Shown: positions 7,952-15,766 of the stretch, one piece after another
How the letters are laid out: the number at the start of each line of letters is the position of its first letter
How positions within the stretch are numbered: the first letter of the stretch is position 1
Origin: Methanobrevibacter sp.
Lineage (GTDB): Archaea > Methanobacteriota > Methanobacteria > Methanobacteriales > Methanobacteriaceae
Direction of reading: 5' to 3'
Assembly (NCBI GenBank): GCA_017434555.1
Contig: JAFRFB010000033.1
Coordinates: 16,449-80,448 of the forward strand
Length of the DNA stretch: 64,000 nucleotides
Notes under the pieces: generated by a model
The model's database searches: none
What the model was told of the DNA's origin: nothing
Seen by the model: the letters and a program-made list of their open reading frames with translations, nothing else
Program-made: the position numbers and the translations under genes

Positions 7952-8968
7952 CTAAATTTCCCATTTTAAAATAGTTTTTCCAAAGTCTGAAATGTAATCC
8001 TTATCAAAAGATGTTTTTAAATCATCAATTGATCTGATTTCACAGACATTTGTAATCAATTTAGACAAATAGCTGAAAAGTTGAGGATTGTTATGAAGGA
8101 TACTTACAACACCTTCAAAATCTTCTCTTTCAGAGCGGCTGTTTCCCTGTAATGTCAATCCCTTTTCAAGAACCATACGCGTATTGACAGGTATAGGGTA
8201 TTCGCTTACACCAAAGAGGTTGATTGTTCCCTGAGGATTTATCAAATCAATAATCTGTTCAATAGCTGACTGGGAAGCAGCAGAACCAACACATTCAAAT
8301 GCATGATCAATTTTTAAATCCTTTGGAACGTCATGGATTAAATAAATATCATCAGCAAATGAAAAAAGGTTCAAGTTTTCAACATGCTTTCCGAAAACTA
8401 TTACCTTTGATTCAGGACACATCTGCTTTAAAAAAAGTGCTGTAATGTAGCCCAGATTTCCATCACCCCAAACTCCCAAAACATTTGAAAACGGAGTTTT
8501 GAACTCTTTGAACTTCATTATCCCCTGATAGGCAACAGTCATTAATTCTATAAATGCAGAGACTTTCAAATCAAAATCATCGGGCAGGCTGACCAGCCGG
8601 TCATGATTCAAACTGACCAAATCACGTGTAAAACCGTCGAACCCACTTCCTCTGAATTTAGACAACTTTGAGTAATTGGCACGGTATCCGTCATCCCCCA
8701 AAGGAGTGTTCGGTATCATTACAACTTTATCTCCAGGACTAAAGACATTTTCATTATCAGAGATGACTTCGCCGACCGCTTCATGAATTAAAGCCATAGG
8801 CAATTTTTCTGTTAGAATATCTGAAGGTCTGGAACCCTGATAATACCTTTGGTCTGCCTGACAAATTGATAAATAGGTTGGCCTTACAATAACGCCGTCT
8901 AATTCAACCTCCTCAATAGCTTCCTCAAAGAATTTCGGAGATTTCAATCTATAAATAATGTTAATCAT
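7952..8968 (-). CDS. tarJ: ribulose-5-phosphate reductase (TarJ-like alcohol dehydrogenase)
   Basis: TarJ reduces ribulose 5-phosphate to ribitol 5-phosphate using NADPH. The 338-residue sequence follows what I recall of Staphylococcus aureus TarJ along its whole length: VIVRPTYLSICQADQRYYQGSR, LPMALIHEAVGEV, GDKVVMIPNTP, LLNHDR-type segment LNHDRLVSLPDDFD, the nucleotide-binding GVWGDGNLGYITALFL, DHAFECVGSAASQSAI and GKTILKW at the end. The zinc-site residues C36 and H63-E64 are present. It overlaps tarI by 8 nt, which is typical of the bacterial tarIJ pair. Together they make CDP-ribitol. Confidence 0.88.
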   Translation of the reverse strand: MINIIYRLKSPKFFEEAIEEVELDGVIVRPTYLSICQADQRYYQGSRPSDILTEKLPMALIHEAVGEVISDNENVFSPGDKVVMIPNTPLGDDGYRANYSKLSKFRGSGFDGFTRDLVSLNHDRLVSLPDDFDLKVSAFIELMTVAYQGIMKFKEFKTPFSNVLGVWGDGNLGYITALFLKQMCPESKVIVFGKHVENLNLFSFADDIYLIHDVPKDLKIDHAFECVGSAASQSAIEQIIDLINPQGTINLFGVSEYPIPVNTRMVLEKGLTLQGNSRSEREDFEGVVSILHNNPQLFSYLSKLITNVCEIRSIDDLKTSFDKDYISDFGKTILKWEI

Positions 8969-9674
8969 GATTTGTTTCCTTTAAAATTGTATTAGCTAAT
9001 TTCAAGTCATATGGATATGTAATTTTAATATTTGTTATTTCACCCTTTACAAGATGCACATCTTCACCTTTAAGAACAAATATTTTACATGCATCTGTTA
9101 ATATATTAGTCTCCTCATCACTTAAACTATTTATTAACTCAGATAACTTATTGATTTTGAAACTTTGTGGAGTCTGACCCTGATAGAAATTGTCCCTTAT
9201 CGGAATATCTGATATTATTTTTGAATCAACACTTTCAACAATCGTATCTGTTGCCGGAACAACGGTATCGCATGCTCCAAATTCTTTTGCAGCATTAATA
9301 TTGTCCTCAATAATACGATGAGTTACAAATGGACGTACAGAATCATGTGTGACGATTACAGTATCATCACCAATTTCAAAATTTTCCTTAATATATTCAA
9401 TGGAATTTATTAAAGTGTCATTTCTTGTATCACCGCCTTTTAAAACAATGATGTTATCGTTTTCACCAAAATACTCCTTTATCAAATTTTTAGTGTGATT
9501 AACAAAGCTTTGTGGAGATAAAACAAGAATTTTATCAAATTTAGAATTAATAACAAACTTTTCAATCGTGTGGATGATAACCGGCTTATCACCTAAAGTT
9601 AAAAACTGTTTAGGTGTATCAGTGCCACCCATTCTTGATCCTATTCCGCCTGCCAATATAGCTGCAAAAATCAT
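8961..9674 (-). CDS. tarI: ribitol-5-phosphate cytidylyltransferase (TarI/IspD family)
   Basis: TarI joins CTP and ribitol 5-phosphate to give CDP-ribitol and pyrophosphate. The 237-residue protein has the IspD/TarI nucleotide loop AAILAGGIGSRMGGTDTPKQFL, KPVIIHTIEKF, VTHDSVRPFVT and GQTPQSF. IspD itself belongs to the non-mevalonate isoprenoid pathway, which archaea lack, and the adjacent TarJ supports the ribitol assignment. The gene lies 6 nt after the methyltransferase gene and overlaps tarJ, so the three form one unit. The product could decorate a surface polymer or glycan; the acceptor is not encoded nearby. Confidence 0.87.
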   Translation of the reverse strand: MIFAAILAGGIGSRMGGTDTPKQFLTLGDKPVIIHTIEKFVINSKFDKILVLSPQSFVNHTKNLIKEYFGENDNIIVLKGGDTRNDTLINSIEYIKENFEIGDDTVIVTHDSVRPFVTHRIIEDNINAAKEFGACDTVVPATDTIVESVDSKIISDIPIRDNFYQGQTPQSFKINKLSELINSLSDEETNILTDACKIFVLKGEDVHLVKGEITNIKITYPYDLKLANTILKETNHD

Positions 9675-9680
9675 TTTATA

Positions 9681-10283
9681 TTACTCCTTTTCAAAAACAA
9701 TGAAGTAATGTGATTTGCCTTCAGGAATATCTTCTCCAATTTCTTCATTTAAGTAAGTCATTTTAAGACTATGTTTTGAAAAAGCCTCTTCCAATTCTTC
9801 AGGAGAGCTTCTTACCTGTGTTGGAGGTCCTTTAGGAACGTCCCATTTTTTATAATCCATTATGGCAATTCTGCCATCATTTTTAATCAAACGGGCAAAT
9901 TCACTTATTGCTTCATCAACTTTTCTTGAAGCAGTAAATCCGTGGAATACATTTACCATCAAAATTACGTCCAAGGTCCCATCTTCAATTTCATCAATAC
10001 CTTGAGTAATATCTGCTTCAATATTAATTAAATTATCTACATTGTTTTCTAATTTATATTTTTCCATATCTTCAATTGATGCATCATAGATATCAACAGC
10101 ATAAACTTTTCCGGAATCAATATACTCATCCAAAAGTTTTATAGCAATATGTCCGTCACCACATCCGGCATCCATAATTATCTCTGGGCCTTTTAAGTTT
10201 AATTCATCGATTATTTCATTTGAATCCAGGAAAAATTCGCTGGAAAATCCATGTGCTCTATGTCCATTTGCGGGCATCATCAT
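9681..10283 (-). CDS. class I SAM-dependent methyltransferase
   Basis: The 200-residue protein has the Rossmann-type SAM-binding signatures: motif I IIMDAGCGDGHIAIKLL, the acidic residue ending strand two (VYAVDIYDAS), and LDVILMVNVFHGF for motif IV. The N-terminal MMMPANGHRAHGF segment is unusual and includes two histidines. Substrate is unknown; the fold is that of UbiE/type 11 methyltransferases. The start is the first of three ATG codons, 5 nt behind GGTG. It precedes tarI by 6 nt, so it may act in the same ribitol or surface-polymer pathway, although that is inferred only from position. Confidence 0.8.
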   Translation of the reverse strand: MMMPANGHRAHGFSSEFFLDSNEIIDELNLKGPEIIMDAGCGDGHIAIKLLDEYIDSGKVYAVDIYDASIEDMEKYKLENNVDNLINIEADITQGIDEIEDGTLDVILMVNVFHGFTASRKVDEAISEFARLIKNDGRIAIMDYKKWDVPKGPPTQVRSSPEELEEAFSKHSLKMTYLNEEIGEDIPEGKSHYFIVFEKE

Positions 10284-10563
10284 ATTATCACCAATATTAA
10301 TTCTTTTAAAAATAGTATATAATATTAAGTGAAAAACATTTCATTTCGATGAATTGGTGAATAATTATTAAAACATCTACATTACACCATGAAAGATTTA
10401 AAAATTATGAAAAGTGATTGTTAAAACTGAAAAAACAATTAATTAAAATGACAGTTGGCTGGTGATGAGAGCAAATAGTTACATTATAATTTAATTAAAC
10501 TATGTGAAAAAATATGTTTGGTTATGGTTAAAATGAATTAAAAAAAAGTAGTGTTAAGAGGAC

Positions 10564-10668
10564 TTATTTTTTCCAAGTTTGTTTAACTCCTCTTCCTCTT
10601 TTACTACCAGGTTTGGTATAACTTCTTTTTTGTCTGGTTCTCCTGTTAGTACCTTTAACTTTTGCCAT
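10564..10668 (-). CDS. 34-residue highly basic small protein
   Basis: A short frame begins MAKVKGTNRRTRQKR and ends GVKQTWKK. About 40 percent of residues are lysine or arginine, with none acidic, as in small ribosome- or RNA-binding proteins. The support for a real gene is a strong GGAGG site 8 nt before the ATG, an isolated position with its own upstream AT-rich promoter DNA, and a composition unlike random AT-rich translation. I cannot name the family. Downstream (10284-10563) is 280 bp without a supported gene. Confidence 0.6.
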   Translation of the reverse strand: MAKVKGTNRRTRQKRSYTKPGSKRGRGVKQTWKK

Positions 10669-10754
10669 ATCTTACCCTCCTTTAAATTTTTAATAACAAC
10701 ATCAGAATTATGTTAATATAAAAATATATGTTTTTAAAGTATTTATATCTTTTC

Positions 10755-11978
10755 TTATGTAGTGTATTCTGCATTGATTTTTACATAATCATAAGTTAAA
10801 TCACAACCCCATGCAGTGGCCTCACCATCACCTAAAAACATATTGATATTAACAGCAATGTTTTTAGATTGCATTATTTTTTCTGCACGCTCCAGATATG
10901 GAGTGTTTTCAAAAGCAAGAATTTCACCTTTGCGCACAAGATCCACTTCATCATCTTCATCAGCTATTGCAATAGTGACAACGTTTTGATCAAGTTCACA
11001 TCCAGAATAACCGATGGCTGAAACAATTCTTCCCCAATTTGGATCTCCTCCAAAAACAGCTGACTTGAATAACGGGGATGTTACAATAGCTTTTGCAGCG
11101 AGTTTTGCATCTTCAAATGATTCTGCACCACAGACATTGGCCTCGATGAATTTTGAAGCTCCTTCACCGTCACGAGCCATTTTTTTGGCTAGATTAATGC
11201 AGAGATGATTTAAGCCTTCCTGGAAATTGGAATCGATTTCACCATCCTTTTCAACATTAACTCCTGATGCACCGTTTGCCATCAAAAGACAGGTGTCATT
11301 GGTACTTTCATCACCGTCTACGACAATCATGTTAAAACTTAAATCAGCAGCTTTTTTTACTGCTTGTTTAATAGCTTTTTGAGAAATTTCTGCATCAGTT
11401 ACAATAAATGACAGCATTGTAGCCATATTCGGAGCAATCATACCGCTTCCTTTAGTAATTCCTGCAATTTTGACAACTTCACCTGAAGTTAACGTGACTT
11501 CAACCGCTTCCTCTTTAGGGAAAGTGTCTGTTGTCATTATTGCCTTTGCAGCAGCCAGTGAATTTTCAGCATCAGACCCTAATTTAGAAATAGATTCATA
11601 GGCAACCTTGGATATTATGTCCATAGGCATTTCACGGCCAATAACACCTGTTGAGCAGATTGCAATTTCTGAAGCAGGTATTTTTAAATCCTTTGAAACC
11701 AAGTTAACTAACTCTTCACAGTCTTCAATTCCTTTCTGGCCGGTGAAACAGTTTGCATTACCACTGTTTACAACAACAGCAGAAACAATACCATTTTTAA
11801 CAACATTTTTTGTATATCTTACTGATGCTGCAACAACTTTGTTAGTTGTAAAAACTGCTGAAGCAGTGCTGTTTGGTGCTAAAATTACGCTAACACCGTA
11901 TTTTCCTTCACGTGCTCCAGATACCTTAACATTTTCTAGGATGGAAAATCCACCATCCACTTCACGAATAAATTCCAT
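10755..11978 (-). CDS. argJ: bifunctional ornithine acetyltransferase/N-acetylglutamate synthase
   Basis: ArgJ moves the acetyl group from N-acetylornithine to glutamate, recycling it in arginine synthesis, and in bifunctional forms also acetylates glutamate from acetyl-CoA. The 407-residue precursor contains the self-cleavage site: KGSGMIAPNMATMLSF, with cleavage expected before Thr187, which becomes the nucleophile of the beta chain. The DGDESTNDT and DPNWGRIVSAIGYSG segments fit the family. Whether it is mono- or bifunctional cannot be read from the sequence. It is the last gene of a same-strand run beginning at NAC, but the mechanism linking them is probably just co-transcription. Confidence 0.94.
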   Translation of the reverse strand: MEFIREVDGGFSILENVKVSGAREGKYGVSVILAPNSTASAVFTTNKVVAASVRYTKNVVKNGIVSAVVVNSGNANCFTGQKGIEDCEELVNLVSKDLKIPASEIAICSTGVIGREMPMDIISKVAYESISKLGSDAENSLAAAKAIMTTDTFPKEEAVEVTLTSGEVVKIAGITKGSGMIAPNMATMLSFIVTDAEISQKAIKQAVKKAADLSFNMIVVDGDESTNDTCLLMANGASGVNVEKDGEIDSNFQEGLNHLCINLAKKMARDGEGASKFIEANVCGAESFEDAKLAAKAIVTSPLFKSAVFGGDPNWGRIVSAIGYSGCELDQNVVTIAIADEDDEVDLVRKGEILAFENTPYLERAEKIMQSKNIAVNINMFLGDGEATAWGCDLTYDYVKINAEYTT

Positions 11979-11992
11979 ATTATCACAAAAAA

Positions 11993-12262
11993 TTAATCTC
12001 TTTTAACCTGTTGATTTGTATAATTTTCATTATAATCAACCATATCTGCTTCATAATCAAACTCTACAGATTGCTTATTACTAAGATTTGAAGTCATCTC
12101 AACAGTCACATTTTCAACATGAGTAGTATTATTAGTATTATCAGCGGTTGCATTATCCTGCTGGCTCATGCTGACTGAAATTCCTATAGCTGAACCAACA
12201 ACAAATGCAATTAAAGCCAGTATCATTATTAAAGCTATTTTTCCTTCGTTTCTTCGTGTCAC
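11993..12262 (-). CDS. small single-span membrane protein with Asn/Thr-rich outer part
   Basis: The 89-residue protein has a basic start (MTRRNEGK), one hydrophobic span at residues 9-30 (ALIMILALIAFVVGSAIGI), then an Asn/Thr-rich hydrophilic region with several N-x-T/S sequons, consistent with an exported, possibly N-glycosylated domain. I recognise no family. Translation starts at GTG 12262, 7 nt behind AAGGG. It sits between the cyclase-like gene (27-bp gap) and argJ (14-bp gap), so all three are probably on one transcript. Confidence 0.7.
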   Translation of the reverse strand: MTRRNEGKIALIMILALIAFVVGSAIGISVSMSQQDNATADNTNNTTHVENVTVEMTSNLSNKQSVEFDYEADMVDYNENYTNQQVKRD

Positions 12263-12289
12263 TGTTATTCCCTTTTTATTTTTGTAAAT

Positions 12290-13492
12290 TTAAGCAATAA
12301 AAGCATATATTACTGCAATAATGATTGTTATGAAACTGAATGCTCCCAATCCAAGTACACATAGCAGATATGTGATTATAAATACGAAAGCGAAAACACC
12401 GATTAGTTTTTGTTTTTCATTTTCAAATAAATTAATCAGAGTTCTTGTAAACTCTGAAGGTACATTATATGCATATAATCCGTTGGCAAGTTCAAAAACC
12501 ACTAATGACAGCGGAGATGTAGATTCCAAACTATCTACCAGTTGTGCTCTCTCACCTGCTTCCCTTCGGCTTCTTCCAACACCTGCCCTGATTTTTGCAT
12601 CATTGTCAAGTGCAAACCATGCGGCATCCAAACCTGCACGGATAGCCAAGTCTTTGGATGGGAAACTTGCAATAAAATCATCTCCACCTTCACGGTATCC
12701 TTCAAGCTGTCCTCCGCATTCGGTTTCAATGAAATATTTGATATTTGTCATCAAATCAACCAGCTGGTTCTTACCATGCTTACTGGTGTATGATGTTGAG
12801 TCAATCAAATCAACGAATAAATAATTTTTAAACTCAGTAGGCCTTGACTGTGCCAATTTGAATGGACCGTCAAAGACAAGAGCAAATTCACCGCCGAGTT
12901 TTGTAAATGCGACACCAGGGAAATTTCCCAGGTTTTGTCTGTAATTAATTGATCTTTCAATTGATGCTGCACCGGTCATTCCCACAGCAGACATCACTTC
13001 AATACCCCTTTCAAGACCTATTCCAATAAGTTCAATAGCTACCCTGATTGCATCGTTTTTACTGAGCATCTTTGCAACCAGTTCAGTGGAGCTTTTTTCG
13101 ACAATTTCTCCTTTTTCATTTTCAATAATCTTAACAAATATATTAATTAAATTAGATGGATTTGGAAGTTCAACGTAAAAATAACGGTCACTACCCATTA
13201 CGATATTACTTACAAGAGCATATTCTTCGATTTTGTTTTCCGCAGGTTTGATTTCATAGAAATTATATTCCCTAGGAATATTTTCAGCACCAATATCCCT
13301 TATAAGATTAGATTCAATACTGTTGGAACTTATTTCTGCTTTTTGCAGTTCAAACAGAATAGTTTGAGTATAATTAAATAATTCCACATATTCATTCTGC
13401 ATTGAATCTGTGGGGAAAAATTTAGTCCCTACGCTGATAGGTGTGAGACCTGTGGTTAGCTTAATTATAGCTTTAGATAAGCTATTAACCAT
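12290..13492 (-). CDS. class III nucleotidyl cyclase-like protein with C-terminal membrane anchor
   Basis: The 400-residue protein has an N-terminal region of about 215 residues with no family that I recognise, then residues 222-345 that read like a class III adenylyl/guanylyl cyclase homology domain: FVDLIDSTSYT (metal-binding candidates D228 and D231), EGYREGGDDFIASF (candidates D271 and D272) and IRAGVGRSRREAGERAQLVDS. Two hydrophobic spans follow (residues 364-384 and 385-400), placing the domain in the cytoplasm. The usual Asn and Arg transition-state residues are not obvious, so activity may differ from canonical cyclases. The gene overlaps the upstream NYN gene by 8 nt. A GGDEF-like or non-catalytic regulator role is the main alternative. 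Confidence 0.6.
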   Translation of the reverse strand: MVNSLSKAIIKLTTGLTPISVGTKFFPTDSMQNEYVELFNYTQTILFELQKAEISSNSIESNLIRDIGAENIPREYNFYEIKPAENKIEEYALVSNIVMGSDRYFYVELPNPSNLINIFVKIIENEKGEIVEKSSTELVAKMLSKNDAIRVAIELIGIGLERGIEVMSAVGMTGAASIERSINYRQNLGNFPGVAFTKLGGEFALVFDGPFKLAQSRPTEFKNYLFVDLIDSTSYTSKHGKNQLVDLMTNIKYFIETECGGQLEGYREGGDDFIASFPSKDLAIRAGLDAAWFALDNDAKIRAGVGRSRREAGERAQLVDSLESTSPLSLVVFELANGLYAYNVPSEFTRTLINLFENEKQKLIGVFAFVFIITYLLCVLGLGAFSFITIIIAVIYAFIA

Positions 13493-14510
13493 CTAATTTT
13501 CCTCCTTTCTCTAATTCGATTTCGAATTCACCAGGACGTTCTAACAGCATGTCCGGTTTTACGGAAACGAAAGGAAACTTCCATGACCCAAGTCTGCCCG
13601 CAATGGTACTGGCAATATTTCTTGAATTTTTCTTGATGAAAACCTCATCATGAGTGCTTACACGAACAAGCACGTTGTACGGTGCGGTTTCGGTAACCTC
13701 ATCAGCCAACATAATGTTCAATTCAAAAGTACCTGGTTTGGTGAACAAATCATTACGTACAGCAATTAACGGTTTTTTCTCAAGACCTAACCTGTCTGCT
13801 ACAGTTACTGAAATATTACCCGCATTTTTAACAGCCAATTTATAGTCTTTAGGATGGACAAGTACGAAAATAACATAAGGAGCAGCTATTTCAACATCGT
13901 CAACCATATCGACAATCTTATTGAACATAGGTATTTTTGAGAAGATATTTTCTACCTTGGAATTGATATTGTTCTCATCGTCGATACGGATAATAGCCTG
14001 TTTTGCAATGTTTAAAGGAGAGATTTCCAATCCTTCCTTACCTGTGTATACTTCCCATTTCTTGAAGTTCAACTGTTTAATGATTTCATCGGAAATCTTT
14101 TGCAGGATATTCTTGTCATGTTTTGGTTTTTTTGGTCTTCCAAAGGTCAATCTATTGTCTTTTATAACAAATGGAATCCTGAATGAATTAATGTTTTTAA
14201 ATTCAGCAGCATAATCTCTGAATTTATCATTTGATAAAATCTTTGCTTTTTCACTGTAAGCAATTTCTAAAATAAAATGATCAGCATCATTGCCTGCCGG
14301 AACTTCCTCTACATTATCACTTTCCAGCAGTTTTAAAAATGCATCCTTATCATCTATTTCATGACGAAGTGATGCATCAGCTATAATAACGAACTCATCT
14401 TCACTTTCCTCTAATGCCTTAACAGCAGCTAAAATATTAATCATTTGAGGCTGTGAGTTTTCATTTTTTACATTATGTGCAACATTAGAAGCATCTACAA
14501 CGACTTTCAT
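13485..14510 (-). CDS. NYN/Zc3h12a-like ribonuclease with duplicated C-terminal module
   Basis: Residues 1-105 form a PIN-like NYN domain of the Regnase (Zc3h12a) type: VVVDASNVAHN (D6), FVIIADASLRHEIDD (D45), GNDADHFILEIAYSEKAKILSNDKFRDY (D75/D77, D95, D99), the acidic residues that would hold a metal for RNA cleavage. Residues from about 190 to 340 contain two copies of a module of about 75 residues: each begins with APY, passes through (A/S)T(V/I)A(D/G)RLG and ends in PGxFExxI. I do not know that module. A GGTGAT site precedes the ATG. It overlaps the cyclase-like gene by 8 nt, so stoichiometric translation is likely. Confidence 0.65.
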   Translation of the reverse strand: MKVVVDASNVAHNVKNENSQPQMINILAAVKALEESEDEFVIIADASLRHEIDDKDAFLKLLESDNVEEVPAGNDADHFILEIAYSEKAKILSNDKFRDYAAEFKNINSFRIPFVIKDNRLTFGRPKKPKHDKNILQKISDEIIKQLNFKKWEVYTGKEGLEISPLNIAKQAIIRIDDENNINSKVENIFSKIPMFNKIVDMVDDVEIAAPYVIFVLVHPKDYKLAVKNAGNISVTVADRLGLEKKPLIAVRNDLFTKPGTFELNIMLADEVTETAPYNVLVRVSTHDEVFIKKNSRNIASTIAGRLGSWKFPFVSVKPDMLLERPGEFEIELEKGGKLDG

Positions 14511-14563
14511 AATATCACCAATCTAATTAAATAATTTATTATATATTAACTTTACTAATATAT

Positions 14564-15304
14564 TTAATGTTTTCTTTGAAATTTACCAAATAGGAATTTT
14601 TCTCCACCGACATTATTCAAAAATATCTCAATCGTGTCCTCATCAATAATATAAACATTATATGAATTGCCTATTTTGCCTCTCAACTTATTTGAACAGA
14701 GAGACCCTGCATTGACAACAACGGTTTCATTGATTTTCCAAACGTGAGGAACATGCTTATGTCCGCATAAAATCAAATCAACTTCATGCGTTGTTAAAAT
14801 CTTTAGGATTTCACCTGCATCTGATAAAATATTGCGTTCACGTCCGGTATCCGGTATTGGAATAACATGATGGTGAAGCGCAACGATTGAAGAGAGGTCA
14901 TTGATTACGCACTGATCCAGCTGATGTTCCATCCACATACGCTGAGGCTTGCCGACATGCCCCCAATCCTCATCAGGAGAACTGCTGTCAAGACCAATTA
15001 CTGTGAAATCATTTTCTTTGGTTAATTTCCAGCTGTTTTCACCGATTAACTCTTCAAAGCTTTGATGGCCTAAATTACGTGCATCATGGTTTCCCGGAAC
15101 TGCAAACAACGGAGCTTCAAACATGTCCAGGTATTTTACAGCCTGCTGAAATTCCCTGTAATAACCGTCATTTGTTAAATCACCGGTTAAAATAATCATG
15201 TCCGGCTTTAAATTATTGATTTCAGCCACAGCTTCCATAAAAACCTCTTCATCAAAAGCTGTGTCACTTATATGTAAATCTGAGATATGAGCAATGATTG
15301 TCAT
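14564..15304 (-). CDS. calcineurin-like metallophosphoesterase, Icc/CpdA type
   Basis: This 246-residue enzyme has the complete two-metal phosphoesterase motif set: AHISDLHIS, ILTGDLTNDG, VPGNHDARNLG, LHHHV and CGHKHVP. The length and motif spacing fit the Icc/CpdA class, whose best-known member hydrolyses 3',5'-cyclic AMP, though many relatives act on other phosphodiesters. It lies 6 nt after the NAC gene and 53 nt before the NYN nuclease gene, on the same strand as the cyclase-like gene, which makes a cyclic-nucleotide role attractive. No clear binding site precedes its ATG, so it may depend on translation of NAC. Confidence 0.85.
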   Translation of the reverse strand: MTIIAHISDLHISDTAFDEEVFMEAVAEINNLKPDMIILTGDLTNDGYYREFQQAVKYLDMFEAPLFAVPGNHDARNLGHQSFEELIGENSWKLTKENDFTVIGLDSSSPDEDWGHVGKPQRMWMEHQLDQCVINDLSSIVALHHHVIPIPDTGRERNILSDAGEILKILTTHEVDLILCGHKHVPHVWKINETVVVNAGSLCSNKLRGKIGNSYNVYIIDEDTIEIFLNNVGGEKFLFGKFQRKH

Positions 15305-15310
15305 AATTAT

Positions 15311-15661
15311 CTATTGAGCCAATTTCATAATAGCTTCAGCAAGGTCTCCTTTACATTCCTCTAAAGCTTGCCTTGCAACATCTTCAGAAACGTTAGCTTG
15401 ATTAGCTACCATTTCAACGTCTTCATCAGGAATTTCAACTTCATAATCAAGCTCCACTTCACGAGCTTTACCTTCAACCTGATAAGTTTCCTGACCCATT
15501 ACATTCATTAAACTTACGCTGGGATTATCAATGATTAATTCCTTATCTTCAAAACGGATAATGACTTCAGTAACGCCGTCAAGGTCTTCCATTTTCATAC
15601 CCATTTTTTTCATCTGTCTTTCCATTTGCTTCATTTGCTTTTTATTCATACCAGGTATCAT
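15311..15661 (-). CDS. nac: nascent polypeptide-associated complex protein (archaeal alphaNAC)
   Basis: The 116-residue protein binds nascent chains at the ribosome exit as a homodimer. The N terminus is Met/Lys-rich (MIPGMNKKQMKQMERQM), the central NAC barrel runs about residues 28-70 (VTEVIIRFEDKELIIDNPSV) and the C terminus is a UBA domain (VEMVANQANVSEDVARQALEECKGDLAEAIMKL). It appears to be the first gene of the minus-strand unit that continues into the phosphodiesterase, nuclease and cyclase-like genes; AT-rich promoter DNA lies upstream. Confidence 0.95.
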   Translation of the reverse strand: MIPGMNKKQMKQMERQMKKMGMKMEDLDGVTEVIIRFEDKELIIDNPSVSLMNVMGQETYQVEGKAREVELDYEVEIPDEDVEMVANQANVSEDVARQALEECKGDLAEAIMKLAQ

Positions 15662-15730
15662 AATAATTTCCTCAAAAATTCATTCAATTATTTATAATTA
15701 TATTATTTAATAGTATTAAAGTTTATGATG

Positions 15731-15766
15731 AAAAAATAAAAAATAAAAAAATAAAGGCTTTATTTA
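15731..15766 (-). terminator. intrinsic-type terminator for the aldo/keto reductase gene
   Basis: On the minus strand AATAAA and TTTATT (15750-15764, 3-nt loop) pair and are followed by a T-rich tract down to 15731. The stem overlaps the stop codon. Confidence 0.6.

Noticed and set aside
8961..9674. IspD of the non-mevalonate isoprenoid pathway
   Set aside because: Archaea use the mevalonate route, and the overlapping TarJ gene fits ribitol phosphate far better.
12321..12824. Plus-strand frame of 167 codons opposite the cyclase-like gene
   Set aside because: It lies wholly inside a gene with domain evidence, and its Ser/Ala-rich translation is typical of antisense shadows.
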